NCBI RefSeq assembly: GCF_020010925.1
Contig: NZ_JAGJBZ010000005.1
Coordinates: forward strand, 291,172-355,171
Source of the DNA: Streptomyces griseiscabiei
GTDB taxonomy: Bacteria > Actinomycetota > Actinomycetes > Streptomycetales > Streptomycetaceae
DNA: 64,000 nucleotides
Direction of reading: 5' to 3'
Shown: positions 24,757 to 32,601 of the stretch, piece after piece
Layout: each line of letters begins with the position of its first letter
How positions within the stretch are numbered: the first letter of the stretch is position 1
Position numbers and translations under genes: made by a program
Notes under the pieces: generated by a model
The model's database searches: none
The model's input: only the letters and a program-made list of their open reading frames with translations
What the model was told of the DNA's origin: nothing

Positions 24757-25067
24757 CTGCCGCTCCGCGAACGCCGCAGGTGCCCGCCGAGCGCGCGCCC
24801 GACCCGGCCCAGGCCCATGCCGATGGCGCCGATGACGAGCACCCCGAACAACCGCTCCACGAGCAGGTACGTGCCGGCCACGGGCTGCCACACCACCGGC
24901 AGCAACAGGGGCAGCACCCGCACCGGATTCAACTCGCTCCGTCCGAGCAAGAGTTGCTCCGCCGGGTGCATGAACAAGGCGCCGCTGGGGGTGGTGTACG
25001 TGATCGCCACGCCCATCAGCAGCGGCAGCAGGATGGTCAGCAACACGTCGAGCACGGCGATCACCAC
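24753..25067 (-). CDS. small membrane protein
   Basis: GTG 25067 follows GAGGAG with seven bases between. This 104-residue protein is very hydrophobic: VIAVLDVLLTILLPLLMGVA, then a polar loop with PSGALFMHPAEQLLLGR, then VLPLLLPVVWQPVAGTYLL and a final LFGVLVIGAIGMGLG. Three membrane helices are likely. The arrangement resembles small plasmid-borne membrane proteins linked to conjugation, but no family is recognised. It is translationally coupled to 24370-24756. Confidence 0.65.
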   Translation of the reverse strand: MVIAVLDVLLTILLPLLMGVAITYTTPSGALFMHPAEQLLLGRSELNPVRVLPLLLPVVWQPVAGTYLLVERLFGVLVIGAIGMGLGRVGRALGGHLRRSRSGS

Positions 25068-25192
25068 GGGCGGTCTCCTCGGGATCAGAGCTACGGAGGC
25101 CGGGGCGGCACCATGCTCCGCCCCCGACGCCAGCAACCCTCACCGCAAGCGCTTGTGGACAGAGTCCGCCTGCGCCGCGGGAAGTCCTCCCC

Positions 25193-25675
25193 CTACCCGA
25201 AGTGCGTCCGCCACAGGCCCTGCGCCCAGGACTGGGCGCGCTCGCGCAGACTGCCCTTCTTCGCGTCCCATCCCGCGGCCGGAGGCGCGCTCCCCGTGAC
25301 GGCGCGGTGCCACTCGATGAGCCGCCGTTCAAGTTCGCGCGCCTCGAAGAGATCCGCGGTCGGCACCCACCACGCCTCGGCCTGGTGGTGCTTGAGCATG
25401 TGCACCACGCTCACCGCCCATGACTCGGCCGGCTCGTACGCCGACACCCACCCCTGCTCCCGGCCGAGCCGCTGACGCAGCGACGCGGCAGAGCCGACGT
25501 AGAGGACGGCGCCGCGCGGGTCGGCCCAGACGTAGACACCGGGATCTGCCGGCACCTCCCGATGCTGGGAGAACAGCGACGGTGCGCCGCGCTTGGCGTC
25601 CGCCGAGAAGTGGCCGCGCAGCGCCGGCTCGAGATCGGGAACAGTCAGGACACTGATGGTCAGGTCGATCGCCAT
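25193..25675 (-). CDS. GIY-YIG nuclease domain protein
   Basis: This 160-residue protein has the GIY-YIG signature near the middle: PGVYVWADPRGAVLYVGSA, giving GVY and YVG, then the conserved Arg in LRQRLGREQ. Such domains make single metal-dependent cuts in homing enzymes, UvrC and some restriction enzymes. A later ELERRLIEWHRAV could supply the catalytic Glu. It stands alone without a DNA-binding domain. ATG 25675 lacks a clear Shine-Dalgarno sequence. The gene lies in the minus-strand block containing the RNB ribonuclease, with about 90 bases between them. Confidence 0.8.
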   Translation of the reverse strand: MAIDLTISVLTVPDLEPALRGHFSADAKRGAPSLFSQHREVPADPGVYVWADPRGAVLYVGSAASLRQRLGREQGWVSAYEPAESWAVSVVHMLKHHQAEAWWVPTADLFEARELERRLIEWHRAVTGSAPPAAGWDAKKGSLRERAQSWAQGLWRTHFG

Positions 25676-25763
25676 GAGGCGAAGCGTGCCGTGCCCGTGT
25701 CGGCCCCGCCACCGTGCCCCCGGCCCGCTCCTTCGAGGGCCGGGGATCCCAGGATGCGTGGCG

Positions 25764-27632
25764 TCACGCGGCGTCGCTCTCGTGGCGGTTGAGACGGGTG
25801 TGGATCTGATCGAGGAGGTCCGCGGCCGCAGTGGCCTTCGCCGAGGACTTCGTGGAAGTCGTGCCGGTGCCGACCAGGACGTCACCCTCGTGCACGGCCC
25901 GCGCCGTGCACTTGAAGGTGGGCACATGGCTGGGCCCGTCCATCGTGAAGTCGAACCGCAGATCACTGATGATGAGCAGCTGGGTGTACTCGTTGAGCAC
26001 CATGACCGGCTGGCGCCCCTCGGCGGCAGCGGGCTCGATCGCCTTCTTCGCCTTGGCCGTCGTGCTGTCGCCGCCGCCCACCTGGTCCTGGGAAGGGTCC
26101 GGCAGGCAGGCGAGCCGGGCAAGGAGGCTGAGCGCGGCCTGGTGACGCGCCGACTTCTTCACCGAGGCGGTGCGCTCCTCGCCGCACACCGGCGTGCCGC
26201 CGAGCGCGAGTTCGGCACGGGAACGGAATACGGCGTTGTGAATCTGACCGGCGCTGTGGTCCGTGAACGACGGATTCGCCACACCGTTGACCTGCGCGTG
26301 CGTCGCCAGCACGCTCACCGCCGTCTCCGGCGAGGTCGCGACGGCCTTCAGGCATTCGGCGCGGGCCGGCGCCCAGGTGTCGCTGCTCGCCACGAGCAGG
26401 ATCATCTGGAGGTCGAGGGAGGTGAGCTGCTGCTGCCTGGCACGGCGGACCGCCTCCTGTGCCAGGGACGCGCTGCCGATGTTCTCCTTGCAGCCGCGCT
26501 TGAGGAGGGCCTGGAAGTCACGGCTGTCCAGATGGGAGTAGTCGCCCCCGGCTGATGCCGCCTTACGGGCGCGAGCATGCGCGGAGGACTTCAGCGACGC
26601 CTGCTGCGCCTCACGGTCGGCGCGGGCGCCCTCGTTCAAGGACTCGGCAATGGACTGGAGCTCTTCGTCCGTGTAGGGGCTGGGGGTGCCGTCGATGTGG
26701 CTGAACACGACCCGCTGCACGACCAGGTCGGCGTAGCGGCGCAACGGCGACGTCGAGTGAACGTATCCAGGCAGATTCAGCCCCCAGTGGCCGCGCACGA
26801 AGGGCGCGTACTCGGCCGCCCGCAGCACGAGGAGGGTCCGTTCCTGCAGGGCCTGGAGGCGGGCGGCGGAACCCTCGGACAGCGCGAGGTCGAGATCGTC
26901 GAGGAGCGCCTCGCGCGGCGGAGCGACCTTTGCGGCGGAGTGGTTGCGGAACAGGAGCAGCAGATCACGCTCGGCGGCCCACCCGGCCAGGGCGGTGTTC
27001 GCCGCGATCATGCACTCCTGGACGATCTTGTAGGCGATGTTCCGCTCCGCGACTGCCACCCGGACCAGGCGGCCGTCCTCGTCCGTGGCCCAGCCCTGCA
27101 GCAGGTCGTACAGGGCCAGTGCGCCCTGGCTGCGCCGGCGGGCGAGCAGGACCTCGCTCAGCTCGGCGGCATCGCGCAGCTGGCGGTGCAGGGGGTGGCT
27201 GGGGTCGCCGACCGCGGTGGCGACCGCGTGATGGTCCAGGGCGAGGGCCCCGCGCATCTGCGCCCGGTCGACGTCGACTCCGAGCGCGGTGCCGCCGTCG
27301 TCGAAGGTGACCCGCACCCGCAGAGCCGCGCACGCGCGGCCCTCCGCCAGAGTGAGCCGCGCCTCGACAGCCCGCGGGAGCATCTTGGCCGTGCCGCGAA
27401 ACCCGCCGTACGCCGACTCCCTGCGCGCGAAGGCCTCCTGGTCGGCGGTGCTTCCGGGAGCGACACCGCAGGCGACGTCCGCGACGTACACGGTGAGCTC
27501 CCAGCCGTCGGGCAGACGCCGGACGGTGATGGCGTCGTCCCGGTCGAGACTGCCCTTGCGGTCGATCATGAGCGGGACGCCCGGGGAGTCTGCGGAGGGC
27601 GGCTGGGCGGGGGAGGCGTGGGCGGGCAACAC
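25764..27632 (-). CDS. RNB-domain ribonuclease fused to two dsRNA-binding domains
   Basis: The 622-residue protein starts at GTG 27632 after GGAAGGAA. The first 350 residues are a compact RNase II/R (RNB) catalytic domain. Motif DRKGSLDRDDAITV (about 24-37) supplies the metal-binding Asp residues, and YVHSTSPLRRYADLVVQR (about 293-310) is the RNB signature. The usual cold-shock and S1 domains of RNase II/R are missing. Instead there are two segments with dsRBD features. One at about 430-500 has NPSFTDHSAGQIHNAVF and VKKSARHQAALSLL. One at about 540-612 has LNEYTQ, GPSHVPTF and STKSSAKATAAADLL. The fusion suggests a 3'-5' exonuclease directed to structured RNA. I know of no characterised bacterial enzyme with this order. 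Confidence 0.85.
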   Translation of the reverse strand: MLPAHASPAQPPSADSPGVPLMIDRKGSLDRDDAITVRRLPDGWELTVYVADVACGVAPGSTADQEAFARRESAYGGFRGTAKMLPRAVEARLTLAEGRACAALRVRVTFDDGGTALGVDVDRAQMRGALALDHHAVATAVGDPSHPLHRQLRDAAELSEVLLARRRSQGALALYDLLQGWATDEDGRLVRVAVAERNIAYKIVQECMIAANTALAGWAAERDLLLLFRNHSAAKVAPPREALLDDLDLALSEGSAARLQALQERTLLVLRAAEYAPFVRGHWGLNLPGYVHSTSPLRRYADLVVQRVVFSHIDGTPSPYTDEELQSIAESLNEGARADREAQQASLKSSAHARARKAASAGGDYSHLDSRDFQALLKRGCKENIGSASLAQEAVRRARQQQLTSLDLQMILLVASSDTWAPARAECLKAVATSPETAVSVLATHAQVNGVANPSFTDHSAGQIHNAVFRSRAELALGGTPVCGEERTASVKKSARHQAALSLLARLACLPDPSQDQVGGGDSTTAKAKKAIEPAAAEGRQPVMVLNEYTQLLIISDLRFDFTMDGPSHVPTFKCTARAVHEGDVLVGTGTTSTKSSAKATAAADLLDQIHTRLNRHESDAA

Positions 27633-27760
27633 TTCTTCCTTCCGTGACGCGGCGGGGCCGAACGGTGAACGGCCGGCGCGAGATCCATCATGTCCAACGA
27701 GGCGGCCGCCGTTTGCCGAGTTGTCAGGAAAACGGTGCGGCGGCCGTGGGGATTCGGTCA

Positions 27761-28390
27761 TCAGGTGCGGGCCAGGGCGGCGGCGACGGTACGGACGCAC
27801 GCGCGGGTGTCCTCGTCGTAGCTGGACACCGGAGCCGTCGGGTAGCCCGGCGCCTCGTACAGCGGCGTGACCCCGTCGGCCGTGACCAGACGCGCCCGCC
27901 ATCCGCGGTGCGCGCGGACAGGGTGGTCGATGTGGTTGCGGTGCTCGATGAGGACGTACGCGGTCCGCTCGTCCGGATCGGGCTCGAAGTGTCCGGCGAT
28001 GACGCAGCTGTTGCGCCCCAGCTCGGCGGAGTAGCCGGTCTGTTCGGGAACGCGGACCTCCTTGAGGAGCTGGCGCAGCAGACGGTCCGCGCGGCAATCA
28101 CAGCTCTCGACCTGGCAGGGCTGGTCCTCGGTCCAGGCGAGAAGGATGGTAATTGCGGAGGTGATCTCGGCCATTTCCTCCTTGCCGCGTTCCATGAGCG
28201 GGTCGTCGGGCCCGTCGGGCATGTTCAGCACTGCCTCGGTCGCCAGGCTCTCCCGGCGCATGCCGGCAAGGGCGAGCCGCAGGCGGGCGAAGCAGCCCGG
28301 GGTGCTGCCGGCGGCGAACTCGGCGATCGGTCCCGCTTCGGACAAGGTGCTCGCGATCGCACGAGCCTGTTCCTGGGTGGTGATGGGCAC
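27761..28390 (-). CDS. uncharacterised 209-residue protein
   Basis: GTG 28390 follows GGAGG. The protein has a helical N-terminal half (LRLALAGMRRESLATEAVLN, SAITILLAWTEDQ) with a Cys cluster CQVESCDCRADRLLRQLL. The C-terminal half is beta-rich (TAYVLIEHRNHIDHP). The cysteines might bind a metal. No known family is recognised. It sits between the RNB ribonuclease and the VWA protein, separated from the latter by hairpins, so it may be transcribed with the ribonuclease. Confidence 0.65.
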   Translation of the reverse strand: MPITTQEQARAIASTLSEAGPIAEFAAGSTPGCFARLRLALAGMRRESLATEAVLNMPDGPDDPLMERGKEEMAEITSAITILLAWTEDQPCQVESCDCRADRLLRQLLKEVRVPEQTGYSAELGRNSCVIAGHFEPDPDERTAYVLIEHRNHIDHPVRAHRGWRARLVTADGVTPLYEAPGYPTAPVSSYDEDTRACVRTVAAALART

Positions 28391-28410
28391 GCAGCCTCCG
28401 TGGTGTGAGG

Positions 28411-28465
28411 GCGCCGCCGGACGGCGGCGCCCGGTGGGGCGGGCGGCCTTTCAGGGCCGCCCGCC
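28411..28465 (-). terminator. two tandem hairpins after the VWA gene
   Basis: GCGCCGCC/GGCGGCGC (28411-28430) closes a GGAC loop, and GGCGGGCGGCC/GGCCGCCCGCC (28438-28465) closes a TTTCAG loop. Both lie in the gap between the VWA stop and 28390, where they can end the MoxR-VWA transcript. Confidence 0.7.
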
Positions 28466-28471
28466 GGTCGG

Positions 28472-30283
28472 TCAGGCCTGGCGCAGCGCCGAGAGCAGCG
28501 CGCTGCTCAGGGCGGCGGGGATCTCGGAGACCTGGGTGATGTCCACCCGGTGAGCGCCGGGCAGCACGTTTGACCCGGGGTCGAGGCAGAACCAGAGCAC
28601 ATGGACTCCGGCCCGGATCAGCCGCCGTACGAGACGTTCGCCGCCCACGCGTTCCTCCGGCTCCCAGTGGCCGTCGGAGACGATGACCAGGACGCGGGCA
28701 CCGTCCTGGCGGGACAGGCTCAGGGCGCCGTCCAGGGCATTGGTGGCCTCGATGAACCGGTGGTTGCCGTCGTTCGCGTGGAACTCGGTGACCTGAGAGG
28801 GGGGCTGGCCGGGGGAGACGATCGGAGTGACGGCGGTGCCGAACGCCACCGTCGCGGCCCTCCCGTCGACTTCACGGGTTCCGTGCGCGAAGGTCCAGGC
28901 CGTCGAGGCGATGATCGAGGTGTAGGCGCGCATCGAGCCGGAGACGTCGACGGCCACGCCGACGGCGACCGGCGGTTCGTGCGAGTGCGTGCGCTTCAGG
29001 GAGCGGAAGGGCCGGGCGGTCACCGGCATCCCCAGGGCGCGCTGCGCCGCGCCGAGCATGGCGTCGCGGCCGGACACGCGGCCCGGCGGAGCCGCGGCAG
29101 CCGTACGGACCCGGGCGGGGTCGCGGAACCGCGCCTTGGCGAGGGCGATTCCCAGCCGCCGCGCGGCCGCCCGCTCCAGCGAAGTGGGCGGCCTGTGGCC
29201 GCTGACCGGGGTCCGCGGCCGCGACCGGCGCGAGGACGGGGCGGGTGCGGGGGTGAACACCCTGCGGGCCGCCTGCTGCGCGGCCTGCTGGGCGGTGGTC
29301 TCGTCCCGGCGGGCCTTCTGGCGCCGGGCGGCCTCCTCTTCGGCACGGCGCTCCTGCTCGGGGTCGGGCAGCGCTCCCGTGGAGATCTGGGCCTGAACCG
29401 AGGCTGCGACGGCGACCGTCGCCACGGCTGCGCCGAGTCCGTCACCGTCTTCCGCACCGTCGGTGCCGTTTGAGGAGGATTCGGCCCGGGGCTCGCCTGC
29501 CGCGCAGCCGACGCCGGGCAGGTCCTCGTCGGCATCCGCGCCGACGACCTCGACCCAGCGGCGGGCGATGTCCAGAAGGCCGTCCTGGTCGCCGTCGTCG
29601 AGCGTCAGGACCTCCTGCCACAGGGCACGCAGCCTGGCGAGGTCTCCGGTGCCGAGGGCGGACTCGGCGGCGGCGTACACCGGCCGGGTCTCGGTCTCGG
29701 TGAGGACACCGGCGTCGACCCGGCCCAGGATGAGGGCTGCGCCCGCTGCCGCGCGCCACCGGTCGTGCAGCGGGGAGGCGGCGCGCTGGGCGGGGAGCAC
29801 GATGTGGCTCGCGCAGGCGCGCAGGAAGACCCGGTCACCCGGGCGCTCCTGAAGGTGACGGGCCTCGATCCGGGGTTCTTCGAGCAGCACGGCCGCGCGG
29901 ATCACCGCCCGGCCGCCCGCCGACGCGTTCCAGTCACCCCAGCGGGTGCTGCGTGCGTGAGCGGCCTCGTGCGCGGACATGCCCACGATCACCGGATGCC
30001 GCAGACGGCCCGAGATGCTGAGCGGGTCGACCTGGTCCGGGTGAGTGCCGTCCTTCAGGGCGACCGCCCCGTTGATGGTGACCTTGATCAGCTGCGGGTC
30101 GAACCAGGCCGCCTCGGCCGTGGGCGCGGCGTCCCAGGCCATGGTGAGCAGCACGTCGTCACGGTCGGCGAGGGTGTTGATGATGGATCCGAGACGCCGG
30201 GAGAGCGCGCCCCGGGCATCGGCCAGGTCCGCGTCGACGTCCTCCTGCGGGGCGGGCGGCGAGGCCGCCGGGCTGGTCATCAC
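28472..30283 (-). CDS. VWA-domain protein with an HEAAH motif, partner of the MoxR ATPase
   Basis: This 603-residue protein has a C-terminal von Willebrand A domain with a canonical MIDAS motif (VDVSGSMRAYTS) and a later IVSDGHWEPEER. The N-terminal part contains VGMSAHEAAHARST, an HExxH-type sequence in a context resembling a metal-binding peptidase helix. The middle is a low-complexity Ala/Gln/Arg linker. MoxR ATPases pair with VWA proteins to remodel or insert cofactors, as in magnesium or cobalt chelatases and gas-vesicle systems. Here the start overlaps the MoxR stop by four bases, so coupling is clear. The true substrate is unknown. Confidence 0.85.
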   Translation of the reverse strand: MMTSPAASPPAPQEDVDADLADARGALSRRLGSIINTLADRDDVLLTMAWDAAPTAEAAWFDPQLIKVTINGAVALKDGTHPDQVDPLSISGRLRHPVIVGMSAHEAAHARSTRWGDWNASAGGRAVIRAAVLLEEPRIEARHLQERPGDRVFLRACASHIVLPAQRAASPLHDRWRAAAGAALILGRVDAGVLTETETRPVYAAAESALGTGDLARLRALWQEVLTLDDGDQDGLLDIARRWVEVVGADADEDLPGVGCAAGEPRAESSSNGTDGAEDGDGLGAAVATVAVAASVQAQISTGALPDPEQERRAEEEAARRQKARRDETTAQQAAQQAARRVFTPAPAPSSRRSRPRTPVSGHRPPTSLERAAARRLGIALAKARFRDPARVRTAAAAPPGRVSGRDAMLGAAQRALGMPVTARPFRSLKRTHSHEPPVAVGVAVDVSGSMRAYTSIIASTAWTFAHGTREVDGRAATVAFGTAVTPIVSPGQPPSQVTEFHANDGNHRFIEATNALDGALSLSRQDGARVLVIVSDGHWEPEERVGGERLVRRLIRAGVHVLWFCLDPGSNVLPGAHRVDITQVSEIPAALSSALLSALRQA

Positions 30284-31248
30284 CGGCGCCCCGCGGGGAC
30301 CCGGGTGCCCAGTGCCAGAGGGGCGATCTCACCGAACTTGTCCTTCATGGCCTCGGCGAACTCGGTGCGGTCCGGGGAGGGGCACTTGCGCAGCAGGCTG
30401 GCGACGGCGAAGTCCTGGCCGTAGCGCCGGGCCGTCCCGGCGAACGCGAGCGCGTCGCGCAGCTGGGGAATCCAGCCCTCGTACGTTTCCTGCTGCCTGC
30501 GGCTGTCGAGGTTCTTGGCCACGGTGATCAGGTCCAGCGGCACGCCGAGGTCGGCGGCGAGGTCCCAGTCGGTGGTCACTTCGACGTGATGGTGGAACCG
30601 GCTCAACAGGGCATCGCTCAGGTTCGCGCCGGGCACGTCGGGGTTGCAGGCGCCGACGACGAACCAGTTGGGGCCGACCTTGAGCGGCGGCAGCGTCGGG
30701 TTCTGCGTGACGTGCAGTTCCCCGCGGCCGTCCATGAGCGCGTACAGCACGGTCAGTTCCCGGGGGTCGATCAGGGCGATCTCGTCGACGAGGAGCGGCA
30801 CGTCGTTCTCGATGCTGCGGATGAGCGGGCCGGAGACCCACTCGAAGCCGCCCGTGGTCGGGTTCTGGACGAAGGTGCCGACGAAGTCCGAGACGTCGGT
30901 GTCGGCGGTGCCGACGATGGTTTCCAGACCGTTGTGCTGGCCCTGGACGGCGTCCTGAACGAACGCGGCCTCGCTCAGCGCGGTCTTCCCGGTGCCGGGC
31001 GGGCCGACGAGCAGCACGTGCTCGCGGTGGCTGCGGGCGTCGCGCAGGAAGGCGAGGTCTTCCAGGTCGCCGACCATGCGCGGGTGGTAGAGCTGTCCGT
31101 TCGGCCGGGTCTGGGGGCCCACCGGCGGGAGGGCGGTGGAAAGGGAGGCGGGAGCGGGAGCGGGGCTACGACGCTGGGTGCGACGGCGCTCGACATCCTC
31201 CAGTTCAGCGAGGCCGCGCTGCTTCATCTGGTTCGTGAACGTGGACAA
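30280..31248 (-). CDS. MoxR-type AAA+ ATPase
   Basis: The 322-residue protein carries Walker A (LLVGPPGTGKTALSEAAF, about residues 80-97), Walker B (PLLVDEIALIDPRE), a sensor 1 region (WFVVGACNPDVPGANLSDAL) and an arginine finger region (SRFHHHVEV). This is the MoxR pattern. It starts at TTG 31248 behind AGGAG. It is encoded directly before its VWA partner with a four-base overlap and after a small gene at 31294-31740, and all three probably run from promoter D. The function is likely ATP-driven remodelling of a substrate held by the VWA protein. Confidence 0.9.
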   Translation of the reverse strand: MSTFTNQMKQRGLAELEDVERRRTQRRSPAPAPASLSTALPPVGPQTRPNGQLYHPRMVGDLEDLAFLRDARSHREHVLLVGPPGTGKTALSEAAFVQDAVQGQHNGLETIVGTADTDVSDFVGTFVQNPTTGGFEWVSGPLIRSIENDVPLLVDEIALIDPRELTVLYALMDGRGELHVTQNPTLPPLKVGPNWFVVGACNPDVPGANLSDALLSRFHHHVEVTTDWDLAADLGVPLDLITVAKNLDSRRQQETYEGWIPQLRDALAFAGTARRYGQDFAVASLLRKCPSPDRTEFAEAMKDKFGEIAPLALGTRVPAGRR

Positions 31249-31293
31249 GAGGCTCCTGGGATGTAGCGGGTGGGGGAGTGGCGGGCCGGGCGG

Positions 31294-31740
31294 CTAGAAG
31301 TTCGATCCCGGGATGTGGGAGGCGTTCGGGAGCTCCGTGCCGGACTCGCGGGCGTACTTGCCGAAGTACCGGGCGATCTCATGGGCGTTGGCCTTGGCGT
31401 CGGCGGCGCCGGTGAGCGACACGGGGAGGTCGAAGACGGTGAAGTCCCGGCTCACCTCGTAGCCCTTGTTCTCCTTCGCGCGGGACCGCGTCACCACCTG
31501 GGCCAGCGCTTCGGCGCCGGTGATGCGGGTCGTCAGCAGCCCGACCTGACCGTCTCCGTTGCGGGACCCGTGGAGGCCGAGCGCGATCGCCTCGTCTCCG
31601 GTGACGACGATGAAGCGGTAGAACTTGTCGCTGTTCCCGCTCTCGAAATGAAGTTCCCAGCCGAAGCCGCGGACGTCGTCGCTAGAAGCCAACTGAAGAA
31701 CCCTCCATGTGGGTAAATTTTTTTGCGTCAAAGTGGTCAT
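31294..31740 (-). CDS. small protein at head of the MoxR-VWA operon
   Basis: The 148-residue product begins at ATG 31740 and ends 45 bases before the MoxR start. The pattern WELHFESGNSDKFYRFIVVT followed by an Asp/Gly-rich beta region could be a WGR-like or other small beta domain, but this is uncertain. The C-terminus is helical (AKANAHEIARYFGKYARESG). Promoter D lies about 50 bases upstream. As the first gene of the operon it may be an adaptor or substrate for the ATPase. Confidence 0.65.
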   Translation of the reverse strand: MTTLTQKNLPTWRVLQLASSDDVRGFGWELHFESGNSDKFYRFIVVTGDEAIALGLHGSRNGDGQVGLLTTRITGAEALAQVVTRSRAKENKGYEVSRDFTVFDLPVSLTGAADAKANAHEIARYFGKYARESGTELPNASHIPGSNF

Positions 31741-31788
31741 AGGGGCGCTCGGTGAAATGGCGTGGTCGGCGCGCCCCTGACATGCTCA

Positions 31789-31830
31789 AATGTACGCGAA
31801 ACGCGCCCCTAGGTCAAGTTAATAGGGTCA
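31789..31830 (-). promoter_or_regulatory. shared-family promoter D for the MoxR-VWA operon
   Basis: TGACCCTATTAACTTGACC on the minus strand contains the box and the -35 TTGACC (31812-31817). A 17-bp spacer leads to -10 TACATT (31789-31794). It is among the closest matches to the family consensus. Confidence 0.82.
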
Positions 31831-31945
31831 GTGTGATCGGTTGCTCCCGGCTCACGCCCTGCTCGGGGGCTGAAACGGAAGGCACAGCCGCGCCACGCGG
31901 CCCTACACTCGGCACCTGTTTCCAGCACCGGGGGAGAGCACCACC

Positions 31946-32119
31946 GTGAACACACCGCAGCCCGCCGGCGTCGCGAGCACCAGCGACGCCCCGATCTACG
32001 CCGGCCTGGTCGAAGAGCGCGGCGACGTCCTCGCCGAAGTCCGCCGCACGGCAGAGCAGGCATTGCGTCAGGCGGACCAGGCCCTCGACTTCAGCCTGAT
32101 CTCCGCCGACGCCGCCTGA
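31946..32119 (+). CDS. small 57-residue acidic protein
   Basis: This short frame starts at GTG 31946, ten bases after GGGGGAG, and ends at TGA 32117-32119. The product has a disordered N-terminus, then a helical acidic region: YAGLVEERGDVLAEVRRTAE and QALRQADQALDF. It reads like a genuine small helical protein with normal GC-rich codon use. It is the only plus-strand gene between two minus-strand operons. A TACACT at 31904-31909 may be its -10, with no clear -35. Function unknown. Confidence 0.6.
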   Translation: MNTPQPAGVASTSDAPIYAGLVEERGDVLAEVRRTAEQALRQADQALDFSLISADAA

Positions 32120-32154
32120 CGTCGACACCGCAGCGGGCGACGCCCCGGGCTGCA

Positions 32155-32601
32155 CTACTCCACCACGCTGCCGCCGTCGACCTGCTCAGCCCTGTCGCAC
32201 TGCGGGGAGCGGCCGGACAGGCAGATCTGCTCAATCAGGCGCATCTGCTCGGACGCCTTCTCGTCCCACTCGCACCGGCGCTCCTCGGCGACCCTGGAAA
32301 GGTCCCGGCCGACGGGGACGAACGGAGAGCCCGGGTGGCCCGGCCACCGGTTACCGCTCACCGGGTCGAAGTCCATGTTCCGGTAGCCCACCCACGCGTC
32401 GTGGTGACGCGGGCACAGCTCAGCGGGCGGACGCACCGTGTAGCGCTGATCCGGCGGGAAGAGGTTGTTGGTGGCCATGTGACGGCTGCGACGCCACGTG
32501 GCCGCGTCCCAGCTGTCCCACTGGCGCCGGATGTCATCCGGGACGGGCACGCCCAGGTACTGGCGGGGAACCTCCACGGAATGCCGGGAGATCGTCGTCA
32601 A
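32155..32601 (-). CDS. uncharacterised 148-residue protein coupled to the methyltransferase
   Basis: TTG 32601 overlaps the stop of the methyltransferase gene by four bases and has GGAG upstream. The protein is Arg/Trp-rich (DDIRRQWDSWDAATWRRSRH) with an ELCPRHHDAWVGYRNMDF segment and a C-terminal Cys pair (ICLSGRSPQCDRAE), which might bind zinc with the preceding His residues. It is not recognised. Translational coupling suggests a partner of the DNA methyltransferase, perhaps in recognition or protection, but no nuclease motif is visible. Confidence 0.65.
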   Translation of the reverse strand: MTTISRHSVEVPRQYLGVPVPDDIRRQWDSWDAATWRRSRHMATNNLFPPDQRYTVRPPAELCPRHHDAWVGYRNMDFDPVSGNRWPGHPGSPFVPVGRDLSRVAEERRCEWDEKASEQMRLIEQICLSGRSPQCDRAEQVDGGSVVE

